From: Paenibacillus plantarum
GTDB lineage: Bacteria; Bacillota; Bacilli; Paenibacillales; NBRC-103111
Direction: 5' to 3'
DNA: 64,000 nt
Assembly: GCF_013141695.1 (NCBI RefSeq)
Contig: NZ_WHNY01000037.1
Coordinates: 1 to 64,000 of the forward strand
A program made the translations under genes and the position numbers. This document shows positions 8,551-17,015 of this stretch, in pieces. Under the pieces are notes generated by a model. It ran no database searches and was not told where the DNA came from. It was given only the letters and a program-made list of their open reading frames with translations. Each line of letters starts with the position of its first letter. Position 1 is the first letter of the stretch.

Positions 8551-9240
8551 TTATTTAATTGGAGCATCCGGCCAAATCCGATGAAGCTGATGCAGCTTAT
8601 CGATTTCCATTTTGCCTTCTTTGACATAGGCGAATTCCATGAAAGCCTCCTCGATCCCCCACTCATCTGGAGAACGACTGATGACCCCGGCAATTCGTAA
8701 TTGTGTAGGCCGCATATGAGACGCAGCAATGATTGCTTTCTCGTCTCCGTCTAACCCTGCGTGAGCCATACCGCGAAGTGAACCCATTATGTAAATGTTC
8801 CCTGTGGAGGTAATGATTCCGCCTGGGTTAACATCACCTAAATACAGTAAATCACCTTCGTTATGAAGGGTTTGTCCTGAACGAATCATTCCTCTTAGCG
8901 TTGTCATGGATACCTTGGGCTCCGGTGGAGCCTCCACCTTAGGCGGTTCACTCTCGATGGATTGAATCAAGAGATTCCCCTTCTTCTTAATTACAGCACG
9001 AATCTCTTCTTTCTGCTCATCGGTGGCCACACGGTTGCCCAGTTTGACATTCACATGAATAATCGGACCCGTTAATATTTGTTGATGCGTTTTCTCAAGC
9101 TTATGTTGCAGCTCTTGCAACAGCTCTTGCCAATCGCATGCGTCATTTAGTAAAAAAACTAGGCCATCTTTGACCCCTTTAATCATAACATGGTGCTTCG
9201 CTACAGACATAATGGCATGACGACCTCCCAACCTATACAT
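8551..9240 (-). CDS. minC: MinC, septum-site-determining protein
   Basis: Inhibitor of FtsZ assembly at cell poles, partner of MinD. N-terminal MinC_N-type domain (about 15-105) and C-terminal beta-helix domain (about 112-215) with the MinD-interaction region RSGQTLHNEGDLLYLGDVNPGG followed by ASTGNIYIMGSLRGMAHAG-like repeats. The 229-aa reading starts at ATG 9240; an internal ATG at 9210 (MSVAKHHVMIKG) fits homologues better and has GGGAGG 13 nt upstream, so the true start is open between the two. Confidence 0.93.
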   Translation of the reverse strand: MYRLGGRHAIMSVAKHHVMIKGVKDGLVFLLNDACDWQELLQELQHKLEKTHQQILTGPIIHVNVKLGNRVATDEQKEEIRAVIKKKGNLLIQSIESEPPKVEAPPEPKVSMTTLRGMIRSGQTLHNEGDLLYLGDVNPGGIITSTGNIYIMGSLRGMAHAGLDGDEKAIIAASHMRPTQLRIAGVISRSPDEWGIEEAFMEFAYVKEGKMEIDKLHQLHRIWPDAPIK

Positions 9241-9282
9241 TTCGGCCCTTGTTCTAAATTCTCCTGCTTATCGCCTGGAAAA

Positions 9283-9810
9283 TTAATCTTCCTTCGCTGA
9301 AGCTGCAAGTCGTTTGCCTTCAAGCAGTTTGCGGATGGGAACGTAGCAAATCAAGGCCACAAGTAAATTGAATAGAACACTAGGGAGCATGTAATGGGTG
9401 AGAGCAAAATTCAAATCAACGGCAATCAGTTTAAATAGGCGGTTGATCCCATAGTTGAGAAACTCAAATATTAATAATCCTAAGCTTGTAATAAGCAAGT
9501 TGTAAAAAATAAGATTGGGCTGCTTGCGCTGCGCAAGGCCTGCCAAATAGCCTACGAGCCCCATGCTGAAAGAGTAAACACCCAACATCGCTCCATAGTA
9601 AGTAAAATCGTGTAATAATCCGAACAGAAGACCGTAAAGAAGAGCCGCATGACGATGATGAAAAAGTCCAATAAACATAATGAATACCAAAGGTAAGTGA
9701 GGTGTTACATAGACGATCGATTGCCAAGAGGCTGGCAGCAACCATACGACTAAACTACCTTGAAGGATAAACAGTCCGAGCAGAATGAGCCATAACACAT
9801 GTCTATTCAT
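9283..9810 (-). CDS. mreD: MreD, rod-shape-determining membrane protein
   Basis: Small polytopic partner of MreC in the cell-elongation complex. The 175-aa protein starting MNRHVLWLILLGLFILQG has five hydrophobic segments and motifs typical of MreD (LPLVFIMFIGLFHHRHAALLYG split over two helices, GLLFGLLHDFTYYGAMLG). The ATG at 9810 is chosen because GAGG lies 11 nt upstream; the GTG four codons earlier crowds that site. Follows mreC with 13 bp between. Confidence 0.92.
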   Translation of the reverse strand: MNRHVLWLILLGLFILQGSLVVWLLPASWQSIVYVTPHLPLVFIMFIGLFHHRHAALLYGLLFGLLHDFTYYGAMLGVYSFSMGLVGYLAGLAQRKQPNLIFYNLLITSLGLLIFEFLNYGINRLFKLIAVDLNFALTHYMLPSVLFNLLVALICYVPIRKLLEGKRLAASAKED

Positions 9811-9823
9811 TTGCCCACTCACC

Positions 9824-10687
9824 TCATTTCACTTCCGGAACTTCAACGACGAACACTTCACGGATTCGGTTAAAGGATGCTTTGGGCTTCACCATTACCT
9901 TATACGTAATGCCGAATTCCCCAGGTCCAATCGAAGAGATCGTCCCAACTTCTATTCCCTTTGGAAATACCTGCCCCAAGCCCGATGTAATAATCGTATC
10001 ACCGATTTTCATATCGTCAGCATGTTCAACCTTATTCATCACTAGTTCCCCAAGCTTGGGATCATAGGATTCAATCATCCCGAATGGCTGTGACTCATTC
10101 CCTTTGACTGTGACGGCAATTGCTTTGGAGTTGTTGTCGGTATCATTCGTCTCCGACAAGAGCTGCACGTTGGAGTGAAACCCAAATACTTTACTCACTC
10201 TTCCCACTAAGCCATCGACAGTCATAACCGCCATATTCTCCTTAATCCCATCTTTGTCACCCAAATTAATCGTTACGGTGCTATTGTAGGGGTCTGGATC
10301 AATCGTGACGACCTCGGCGATTCTGTACGTATAATTGTTAGCTTGACGCTGACGTTCTGTGAAACCAAGCTCATCCAACAGACGCTTATTCTGCGATTCA
10401 AGTTCATTCAACCGTTGTGTATCTCGTGCGTATTGCGTGAGCGTCAGCTTCAGTGTCTTGTTTTCTTCATAAATGACACGCAGCTGTCTGATGTCTTCGA
10501 AGAAGCCCGCTACCTGCGCAGCGGGCTTATACAAGAGTCCTTGCGTCCATGATATCGAGTCTTTGACGAATTTCTCAGGCCATGTCATCGGCCCTCGATT
10601 CCCAAGTGTTAGTCCCATTAGAATAAAGAAACAGACTAAACCGGACATAAGAAAAATAAGTCGTTTATTTCCCATGAATTTAAACAA
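9824..10687 (-). CDS. mreC: MreC, rod-shape-determining protein
   Basis: Bitopic scaffold that links MreB inside the cell to peptidoglycan synthases outside. The 287-aa protein has a single N-terminal membrane helix (about 10-29), a coiled-coil (about 68-112: RQLRVIYEENKTLKLTLTQ), and two beta-domains (about 115-280) with the family motif NLGDKDGIKENMAVMTVDGLVG interrupted. The start is TTG with GAAGGTG 7 nt upstream; an internal ATG at residue 5 lacks a site of its own. Between mreB and mreD as expected. Confidence 0.94.
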   Translation of the reverse strand: MFKFMGNKRLIFLMSGLVCFFILMGLTLGNRGPMTWPEKFVKDSISWTQGLLYKPAAQVAGFFEDIRQLRVIYEENKTLKLTLTQYARDTQRLNELESQNKRLLDELGFTERQRQANNYTYRIAEVVTIDPDPYNSTVTINLGDKDGIKENMAVMTVDGLVGRVSKVFGFHSNVQLLSETNDTDNNSKAIAVTVKGNESQPFGMIESYDPKLGELVMNKVEHADDMKIGDTIITSGLGQVFPKGIEVGTISSIGPGEFGITYKVMVKPKASFNRIREVFVVEVPEVK

Positions 10688-10708
10688 ATTAGCACCTTCT
10701 AACGAAAA

Positions 10709-11743
10709 TTAACCCTTATACCTTGAACCAGATCCTGATTTGTTTTTGAATAAGTGAATATTCTCTAATGCACGTCCCGTCCCAATCGCAACGCAATCGA
10801 GCGGATTTTCGGCAACCATTACGGGCATACCCGTTTCTCTTGCCAGTAGTCGGTCCAAATTACGAAGCAATCCGCCTCCGCCAGTCAGCACAATACCGCG
10901 ATCCATAATATCCGCCGATAGCTCTGGTGGACATTTCTCAAGTGTGACCTTTACGGCCTCCACAATGGCACTTACCGTGTCAGACAACGATTCCGTAATC
11001 TCAACGGACGTTACACTGATCGTTTTCGGTAACCCGCTTACAAGATCACGACCACGAATTTCCATCGAATCGGCCTTCTCTGTGTTAAGCGCTGAGCCAA
11101 TTTCAATCTTCAGTGTTTCCGCGGTACGTTCCCCAATCATGAGGTTGTAGGTACGTTTAATATATTGAATAATGGCCTCGTCCATTTCATCACCAGCGAT
11201 ACGAATGGATCGACTGGTTACAATACCGCCAAGTGAGATAACAGCAACTTCTGTCGTACCTCCGCCAATATCAACAACCATACTCCCCGTCGGTTCCCAA
11301 ACTGGAAGATCCGCTCCGATCGCAGCAGCGAAAGGCTCCTCGATTGTGTAGGCTTCTCTTGCTCCCGCTTGCTTCGTAGCATCTTCAACAGCACGCTTCT
11401 CTACAGCAGTAATCCCGGATGGCACACATACCATGACATTCGGATGACGCGGAAATAACCAACGCTGCTTCTGAGCTTGTCGAATAAAGTATCGAATCAT
11501 CGTTGCGGTCGTGTCGAAATCGGCAATAACACCATCCTTCATCGGACGTACGGCACGGATATTCCCGGGCGTACGACCAATCATCTTTTTGGCTGATTCA
11601 CCGACTGCTTCTATTGTTTTTGTATCTGTACGAAGGGCGACCACCGAAGGCTCCCTAACGATAATTCCTCTGCCTTTCACATAAACCAATGTATTCGCGG
11701 TACCTAAGTCAATCCCCAGATCTTTCGTAAAACCACCAAACAT
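10709..11743 (-). CDS. mreB: MreB, actin-like rod-shape protein
   Basis: Membrane-associated actin homologue that directs side-wall synthesis. The 344-aa protein opens [19 protein letters not shown] (phosphate-1 motif), has [15 protein letters not shown] (phosphate-2) and [17 protein letters not shown] (adenosine motif). Ribosome site GGAG 8 nt before ATG. First gene of the mreBCD-minCD-rodA run, 36 bp after radC. Confidence 0.97.
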   Translation of the reverse strand: MFGGFTKDLGIDLGTANTLVYVKGRGIIVREPSVVALRTDTKTIEAVGESAKKMIGRTPGNIRAVRPMKDGVIADFDTTATMIRYFIRQAQKQRWLFPRHPNVMVCVPSGITAVEKRAVEDATKQAGAREAYTIEEPFAAAIGADLPVWEPTGSMVVDIGGGTTEVAVISLGGIVTSRSIRIAGDEMDEAIIQYIKRTYNLMIGERTAETLKIEIGSALNTEKADSMEIRGRDLVSGLPKTISVTSVEITESLSDTVSAIVEAVKVTLEKCPPELSADIMDRGIVLTGGGGLLRNLDRLLARETGMPVMVAENPLDCVAIGTGRALENIHLFKNKSGSGSRYKG

Positions 11744-11779
11744 ACAAACGGCTCCTTTCCTGTAGCGTGTTCTATTATA

Positions 11780-12469
11780 TTACATAAAGCCTTGTTCCTT
11801 CAAACTTATAAATCTCTGATCTCCAATGATAACATGATCCAACACTTCAATACCAATTATTGCTCCAGCTTCTACTAATCGACCTGTCAGACTAATATCT
11901 TCCGGACTTGGGGTAGGATCTCCACTGGGATGGTTATGTACACAAATGATCGAGGCACTGCTTCGTTTAATCGCTGCACGAAAAACTTCCCTAGGATGGA
12001 CAATCGACGCGTTCAAGCTCCCCATAGATAAGGTCTCTTGTGCAATGACGTGATTCTTAGTATTTAGAAACAAGCAAACAAAGTGCTCTTTCTGCAAATA
12101 GCGAAGATCCTCGCTCATTAAATTCGCGATATCTTTGGGCGAACGAATCGTTATCCGCTCCTCATATGAGCTTTTGGCTAGCCTGCGTCCTAGCTCAATA
12201 CCCGCAAGTATTTGAAGAGCCTTGGCATCGCCAATCCCCTTGATCTGCGTTAATTGATCCTTGCTCATATCTACAAGACTGCGCAGCCCCCCACTTTCAC
12301 TTAAGATCCGGCTTGCCAAATGAATGGCAGATTCCGCTACCGTTCCTGTCCGTAATAAGATAGCAAGCAGTTCCGCATGACTGAGCGCCCCTGCCCCCAG
12401 TTGTAGCATTCGTTCCCGCGGTCTCTCTTCGATCGGAACTTCTCGCAGCATCAAACTTGAGCTTTCCAT
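11780..12469 (-). CDS. radC: RadC/JAB-domain protein (YsxA)
   Basis: Member of the RadC family; despite the name its role in DNA repair is not established. The 229-aa protein has an N-terminal helix-hairpin-helix-like region (about 30-95, DQLTQIKGIGDAKALQI) and a C-terminal JAB/MPN metal domain (about 105-225) with the motif HNHPSGDPTPSPEDISLT. Sits between maf and mreB as in B. subtilis (maf-radC-mreB), but here an Rrf2 gene separates maf and radC. AGGGG precedes the ATG. Confidence 0.95.
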   Translation of the reverse strand: MESSSLMLREVPIEERPRERMLQLGAGALSHAELLAILLRTGTVAESAIHLASRILSESGGLRSLVDMSKDQLTQIKGIGDAKALQILAGIELGRRLAKSSYEERITIRSPKDIANLMSEDLRYLQKEHFVCLFLNTKNHVIAQETLSMGSLNASIVHPREVFRAAIKRSSASIICVHNHPSGDPTPSPEDISLTGRLVEAGAIIGIEVLDHVIIGDQRFISLKEQGFM

Positions 12470-12550
12470 GTTTTCCCCTCTTCCGTAATGTAGGTTATGT
12501 TACTTATTGCTATCCCATGCATGCGGGTACAAGCCCTAAAAACAACATAA

Positions 12551-12577
12551 AACCCCCGGATTGTGAGATCCGAGGGC
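12551..12577 (-). terminator. Intrinsic terminator after the Rrf2 gene
   Basis: The minus strand reads CCCTCGGAT, CTCACA, ATCCGGGGG, TTTTA. This strong stem abuts the Rrf2 stop codon and isolates that gene from radC. Confidence 0.82.
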
Positions 12578-12579
12578 TT

Positions 12580-13029
12580 CTAGGATAAAGATTCAGTATT
12601 CGATTTCGGGCATTCAAACGCCCTTATTTGTTCTAGCATACTGCCAATTGTATGACCTTCAAAGTAATGTTCCATTTGCTTCTCAGCATCATTGAAAACT
12701 TTACCCATCAATTTATCCATTTTGGATGATATCATACAAGGCTTGGACTCATCACCAGAGCACCAGCTCGGCTTCAAAGTACCTTGACATGTCAATCGGT
12801 AAATCTCCCCGAGTGTGACTTCCTCAGGCTTGCAACTCAGTATAAAACCGCCACCTATGCCTTCCTTCGTTGACACGTACCCTGCTTTTCGAAGAAAACC
12901 CATAACTTTACGAATACGGGCAGAATGCGTTGATACATTAGCAGCAATTTCTTCACTAGTTGCCATATGATCAGGTAAGTGAGCTAACAGAACAAGACTG
13001 TGGACGGCAATTGTAAATTCGCTGTTCAT
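12580..13029 (-). CDS. Rrf2-family winged-helix transcriptional regulator
   Basis: Small regulator of 149 aa. The N-terminal winged helix (about 5-75) includes ATSEEIAANVSTHSARIRKV as recognition helix region and the wing STKEGIGGGFILS, both typical of Rrf2/YwnA-like proteins. Cysteines lie at 66, 81, 90, 98 and 140; the 81-90-98 spacing is not the C-x5-C-x5-C pattern of iron-sulfur members such as IscR or NsrR, so a cluster is unproven, but redox sensing is possible. GGGAGG lies before the ATG. It has its own promoter with overlapping palindromes, suggesting autoregulation, and its own terminator. Target genes are unknown. Confidence 0.85.
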   Translation of the reverse strand: MNSEFTIAVHSLVLLAHLPDHMATSEEIAANVSTHSARIRKVMGFLRKAGYVSTKEGIGGGFILSCKPEEVTLGEIYRLTCQGTLKPSWCSGDESKPCMISSKMDKLMGKVFNDAEKQMEHYFEGHTIGSMLEQIRAFECPKSNTESLS

Positions 13030-13074
13030 GGTAGATACCTCCCAGAAGAATGCGAAGTCATGTCGCTTACTGTT

Positions 13075-13106
13075 ATTGTAACCGTTACAGATTGCTCAGT
13101 CAATCT
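13075..13106 (-). promoter_or_regulatory. Promoter of the Rrf2 gene with two overlapping palindromes
   Basis: The minus strand has TTGACT, a 17-nt spacer and TACAAT. A perfect inverted repeat TGTAAC-C-GTTACA (13077-13089) covers the -10 side, and AGATTG-N6-CAATCT (13089-13106) covers the -35 box. Such placement fits repressor operators, most simply for the adjacent Rrf2 protein itself. Confidence 0.75.
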
Positions 13107-13150
13107 AATTACCCTATTTTGGACTAGAATGGATAGGCTTGGAAATGTCA

Positions 13151-13753
13151 CTACAGAACTTGAATATCGAACGTCAGCAGCAAATCACTCAACAAGGATA
13201 GTGGAAGTCCCACAACCGTGAAATAATCCCCCTCGATCCCGCTGATAATCGTTGCCCCTATACCTTGAATGGCGTAAGACCCGGCTTTGTCTTTGGGTTC
13301 CCCAGTAGCTATATAGCGCAAAATTTGTTCATCTGTCATCGGCTTCATCCGTACATGAGTCACGCTATGCGAGACTACTTGTTGCCCCGTTGCTGCATCC
13401 ACACAGGCAACACCACTGTAAACCTGGTGCACATTCCCTTGCAAACCTTTGAGCATGCGGAAAGCATCTTGCTCATCGGCTGGTTTGCCTAAAATTTCCT
13501 CGTTATACACAACAACTGTATCAGATCCAATGATAATACCATGCTGATCTTGAACTTCTAGCATTTCTCTGACTGTCCCCGCTTTGCGTAAAGAAAGCAG
13601 CTCAACGAGCTCCGCTGGCGTTATTTTTTGTTCGACGGTCTCATCCGCGTCACTCACACGAATAATATAGGGTAGTCCGAAAGATTGGATAAGCTCCTGC
13701 CTCCGCGGCGACGATGAAGCAAGAATTAGTCTTTGATGTTCTTTGGTTTGCAC
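13151..13753 (-). CDS. maf: Maf, nucleotide pyrophosphatase
   Basis: House-cleaning dTTP/UTP-type pyrophosphatase associated with septum inhibition in B. subtilis. The 200-aa protein shows LILASSSPRRQELIQSFG (substrate loop), the catalytic stretch IIGSDTVVVYNEEILGKP, and GSYAIQGIGATIISGIEGDY. The GTG at 13753 is chosen because AGGAG lies 9 nt upstream; a TTG three codons earlier is too close to that site. Upstream of the Rrf2 and radC genes. Confidence 0.94.
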   Translation of the reverse strand: MQTKEHQRLILASSSPRRQELIQSFGLPYIIRVSDADETVEQKITPAELVELLSLRKAGTVREMLEVQDQHGIIIGSDTVVVYNEEILGKPADEQDAFRMLKGLQGNVHQVYSGVACVDAATGQQVVSHSVTHVRMKPMTDEQILRYIATGEPKDKAGSYAIQGIGATIISGIEGDYFTVVGLPLSLLSDLLLTFDIQVL

Positions 13754-13808
13754 GCTCAACAACTCCTATAAATAATAAATTCCCACTGCTTAAACGTTCA
13801 AAAACTCA

Positions 13809-14051
13809 CTAGAGTTTCCGATATAGGAGATAAGCTCCTACTAATCCAATAATACTGCATAGGTTTAGCTTCACCAAAAGGTGGAATTCATATTTCACAA
13901 CTTGTAAATCTGCTTTAGGTTCCCAAGAAATTTGAACTGATTTGGTTAAAAATGCGAGAGCAGGAACGGGCGCCAGCAGCTGGCCGATAATAATTCCAGT
14001 AATTAACCCGACGATTAAAAAAATGATCAGTGTAAATGTGCTTTTTTTCAT
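13809..14051 (-). CDS. DUF4321-type small membrane protein
   Basis: Protein of 80 aa with two hydrophobic segments (about 5-25 and 60-77) flanking a soluble stretch with VQISWEPKADLQVVKYEFHL. It opens MKKSTFTLIIFLIVGLITG, with GGAGAGG upstream. Similar small proteins, called DUF4321 from memory, sit near maf in Paenibacillus-type genomes. Function unknown. Neighbouring the maf gene on the same strand and divergent from the SLH amidase. Confidence 0.7.
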   Translation of the reverse strand: MKKSTFTLIIFLIVGLITGIIIGQLLAPVPALAFLTKSVQISWEPKADLQVVKYEFHLLVKLNLCSIIGLVGAYLLYRKL

Positions 14052-14164
14052 TCCTGTCATCCTCTCCAAGTATGTACAAGCACTATTATACGGGCAATCC
14101 CCTCTTTTTTCCATGCAAAATAAGCGGCCGGCCGTTGAATAAACCGATGGTGATTCTTACCTGC

Positions 14165-14192
14165 TTACAGCCTAGTCCAATCCTAGTATTAT
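14165..14192 (+). promoter_or_regulatory. Promoter of the SLH amidase gene
   Basis: TTACAG, a 16-nt spacer and TATTAT, followed 11 bp later by GGAGG and the ATG at 14216. The very short leader leaves little room for other control. Confidence 0.55.
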
Positions 14193-14215
14193 AGTTACCG
14201 GAGGTAAATTCAACT

Positions 14216-15451
14216 ATGACTCTACTCAAAAGACTGATTCTGTTCACTTTACTGCTCACAATTGCATTCCCTTACCAAGCCTTCGCTTACAAGGTCGTAC
14301 TTGATCCTGGGCATGGGGGAAGTGATCCTGGCGCAATCGGTGTTGGCGGACTCCGTGAAACAGATGTCAATCTGGACATCACGTTAAAGGTTAGACAAGC
14401 CCTTCTTGAACGCGGTTACGAGGTCGTCATGACACGCACCAACGACACCTTCTTATCACTCGCTGAAAGGGTTGCCTTCACAAATGAACAGCAAGCTGAC
14501 TTATTCGTATCCATTCATGCCAACGCACATTCGAGCAGCAAGGCTAACGGAACCATGGTGCTCTATTATGACAATGCGTACCCACAAGAAGATTACCCAG
14601 CAAGCAGTGCGATGACGCAATTAACACCTTACAGTAAAGATTTAGCGCAGCATGTGCAAGATGCCTTACTCGCGCAATCCGGTACCAAAGACTTAGGGCT
14701 GACTCCAAGCGCTGTCTACGTAGCCCGAATGGGCACGATTCCGAGTATTCTAGTAGAGACGGCTTTTCTCACGAATGCTAGTGATGCAGCCTTACTTGCC
14801 AGCAGTTCTATGCGTTCTAAGATGGCGCTCGGCATTGCCAATGGGATTAGCAGCTATGAACCGCCTCCTTTTACCGACGTGCTTGTGCACTGGTCCAAAG
14901 CAGCTGTTCTTCGTATGAAAAATAAAGGCATTGTCGAAGGTGTCGGCAACAATTACGAACCAGACCGTGCGCTCACGCGAGCGGAGTTCCTCACACTGAT
15001 GGATCGCGTATTTACCTTCAGCAAGCTGCCAGCTGTCTGCAGCACGAACGGAAGTGTAACTTCCAATGTTTATGGCTGCGGGTCTGACGCATCGAAAAGC
15101 TATTCGGATTTATCGACTTCTCATTGGGCAAGCACCGTTTTTGCCAAAGCAGCCAAATTAAACTTACTACAAGGGTATGCAGATGGGACGATTCGACCTA
15201 ATCAGGCGATTACACGCGGGGAAGTTGCTTATTTATTCAATCAGCTTCTGCAAATGACATCACCAACTGCACAACCAACGTATACAGCCGCATTCGATGA
15301 TGTGCCGAAGTCCATGTGGAGCGCTTCTGCCATTCTATCTTTGAAGGATAAAGGCATCATTAATGGCATATCGGATACTTCCTTTAAGCCTGATCAAACG
15401 ATGACAAGGGCTGAGATTGCCGCCCTGCTCGATCGTTACCTCACGAAATAA
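14216..15451 (+). CDS. Exported N-acetylmuramoyl-L-alanine amidase with three SLH domains
   Basis: Cell-wall hydrolase predicted to cleave the amide bond between MurNAc and the stem peptide. A signal peptide (1-24, ending AFA) is followed by an Amidase_3 domain (about 26-215) with zinc-ligand motifs DPGHGGSDPGA (His33), Glu49 in GLRETDVN, and SIHANAHS, and a catalytic Glu in ILVETAFL. Three S-layer-homology repeats follow (about 220-280, 290-350, 355-411), each with TRAE or TRGE, which anchor proteins to pyruvylated wall polymer. It is inserted, on the opposite strand, between maf and the spoIIB-like gene. Related proteins act in wall turnover or sporulation; the exact role is unknown. Confidence 0.92.
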   Translation: MTLLKRLILFTLLLTIAFPYQAFAYKVVLDPGHGGSDPGAIGVGGLRETDVNLDITLKVRQALLERGYEVVMTRTNDTFLSLAERVAFTNEQQADLFVSIHANAHSSSKANGTMVLYYDNAYPQEDYPASSAMTQLTPYSKDLAQHVQDALLAQSGTKDLGLTPSAVYVARMGTIPSILVETAFLTNASDAALLASSSMRSKMALGIANGISSYEPPPFTDVLVHWSKAAVLRMKNKGIVEGVGNNYEPDRALTRAEFLTLMDRVFTFSKLPAVCSTNGSVTSNVYGCGSDASKSYSDLSTSHWASTVFAKAAKLNLLQGYADGTIRPNQAITRGEVAYLFNQLLQMTSPTAQPTYTAAFDDVPKSMWSASAILSLKDKGIINGISDTSFKPDQTMTRAEIAALLDRYLTK

Positions 15452-15453
15452 CA

Positions 15454-15503
15454 AGAAAGCCGTGTATCCCGGGCTCCGCAGAGTTCAGGGTACACGGCTT
15501 TCT
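15454..15503. terminator. Bidirectional terminator between SLH amidase and spoIIB-like gene
   Basis: AGAAAGCCGTGTA pairs with TACACGGCTTTCT around a loop of about 22 nt, serving the two convergent genes. The T-runs on both sides are interrupted, so efficiency may be moderate. Confidence 0.75.
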
Positions 15504-15505
15504 CC

Positions 15506-16852
15506 TTATACTACACTAATCGTCTTAAGGAGATTTTTCTGAGCAATAATGTACTGCATCAAGGCTGACTGCGCTTGCCACATCAAGGCTTGAGATGGCG
15601 TTTTCTTGTATTCTTCCATCGATTGAACGGCACTATTAATCGCACTTGTCATCTTCGCCAGCAACGGCTTAACATCCTCACCTGCTCCGTTAGTCAGTCC
15701 TGTACCGAGCGTAATTAACGCCTGATGTGAAGTACGAATCGACTGCAAGGAGACATCCGTAAGTGCTGTGGGCTTCGTCTCCGCCAAATGGACAAGTGTG
15801 AGTCCACTCATTGCAGCGACAAGCTTGTCGCCCTCAGCAATATAATTGGGCAGGGACTCGGCCTTTGAGCCAGACCAACGAATGCTGTTTACCGCTGGGA
15901 AATCCACATTTTTCATAAAAACCTCGATCGTTTTATCTGCGGCCTGCACGCCTTGTCTCAAGGCAATGGCATCGTCCTTCGTCTTTGCAAAGCCTACAAA
16001 CACAGTAAGTTTATCGGAATTATCCAATGCGGAAGCAAGACCCTTTTTATTGAGTGAATCCTGAACAGCCTGAGCGCCTTGAAGCGAACTGAACACCCCA
16101 TTTTGCAAGAAGGTATATGATTTAGCAGGAATTTGCACAGCTGTGATAGCTGCTGTCGTTGCTGGGAGAGCTACATCCCCTGTACCCGTTTGTGTTTTGG
16201 TCGTGGAGGCAGCCGATTGTGTATTAGGCGATGGCACGGTAATTTTGGTAGGATTCGATGTGGCTATACTCGTGCTCGTATCTCGATCCGAGGAGAACAT
16301 GGAGAGCACGAAGAAACCGAATGCGATTCCCGTTACCACTGCACCCGCCACAGATGTTGCTATGCGAATCCACGGCGCACCGGATGACTTCGCATAACGA
16401 GTTCCAGTCCCCGGATCCCGGTAAGGCTCCTTGGATGTCCAATTGGACCACTCCTCTCGATTGTCCGCAGGAGCAGGCTCAGGCTCCCTCTCTTGTCGAA
16501 TAACCGTTGTAGGAATTGGCGCATTCTGCTGTTCTCGAGATATTTGGGTTTCCCGAATGATGCGTTCTACACGCTCTCCTTCGGATTCAATCTGGCTATG
16601 CCAGCTCCCAAAATCAGTGGTGAACGTATTCAGTGCATGTGGTTCAAATAATGATTCTACTTGCTCTCTTTCTGCTTGGTCATATGGCGTTACTTCCTTC
16701 GGGCTGCGATCTATCTTCGGTTCTATCACTTTATACTCTTCTTGATAGAGTGGAATGACGTTCTCTTCTTGTTCATGCACCCTGGCTGCTCTGCGTGTGG
16801 ATTCTGCTCCTTCTTTGGGGTCGAAGCGATATGTAATTCTACCTTTGTTCAT
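15506..16852 (-). CDS. spoIIB: SpoIIB-like SPOR-domain membrane protein
   Basis: SpoIIB is a septal protein that helps start engulfment during sporulation. This 448-aa protein has the same layout: a charged cytoplasmic N-terminus (1-165, containing WSNWTSK, reminiscent of the B. subtilis protein), one membrane helix (about 170-190), a Ser/Thr-rich linker, a SPOR peptidoglycan-binding domain (about 245-315: FLQNGVFSSLQGAQAVQD, FVGFAKTKDDAIAL) and a helical C-terminal part. It lies between folC and maf, the spoIIB position in B. subtilis, though murC and the SLH amidase intervene. The ATG at residue 3 has GAGGG 5-7 nt upstream. Sequence in the N-terminus is poorly conserved, so orthology rests on domains and position. 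Confidence 0.78.
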   Translation of the reverse strand: MNKGRITYRFDPKEGAESTRRAARVHEQEENVIPLYQEEYKVIEPKIDRSPKEVTPYDQAEREQVESLFEPHALNTFTTDFGSWHSQIESEGERVERIIRETQISREQQNAPIPTTVIRQEREPEPAPADNREEWSNWTSKEPYRDPGTGTRYAKSSGAPWIRIATSVAGAVVTGIAFGFFVLSMFSSDRDTSTSIATSNPTKITVPSPNTQSAASTTKTQTGTGDVALPATTAAITAVQIPAKSYTFLQNGVFSSLQGAQAVQDSLNKKGLASALDNSDKLTVFVGFAKTKDDAIALRQGVQAADKTIEVFMKNVDFPAVNSIRWSGSKAESLPNYIAEGDKLVAAMSGLTLVHLAETKPTALTDVSLQSIRTSHQALITLGTGLTNGAGEDVKPLLAKMTSAINSAVQSMEEYKKTPSQALMWQAQSALMQYIIAQKNLLKTISVV

Positions 16853-16970
16853 TCTCATCCCTCACTCCTCATCATATATATGGCCCGAAACGGGTACAAT
16901 GCCGTATCATCTTGTCCCAATCTTCTGTTACTAGAGTATGAGAGAGAGAACCATATTATGATTTATTCAA

Positions 16971-17009
16971 GAAAAAAAGACCGCCTCCAGCCTATTGGCT
17001 CAAGCGATC
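16971..17009 (-). terminator. Intrinsic terminator after murC
   Basis: On the minus strand GATCGCTTGAGCC, AATA and GGCTGGAGGCGGTC form an imperfect stem with G-U pairs, followed by seven T. Confidence 0.7.
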
Positions 17010-17015
17010 TTCTCT

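Noticed and set aside
16133..16397. Cysteine-rich ORFs on the plus strand inside the spoIIB-like gene
   Set aside because: They are out-of-frame readings of the low-complexity Ser/Thr linker of the minus-strand gene and have no ribosome site.
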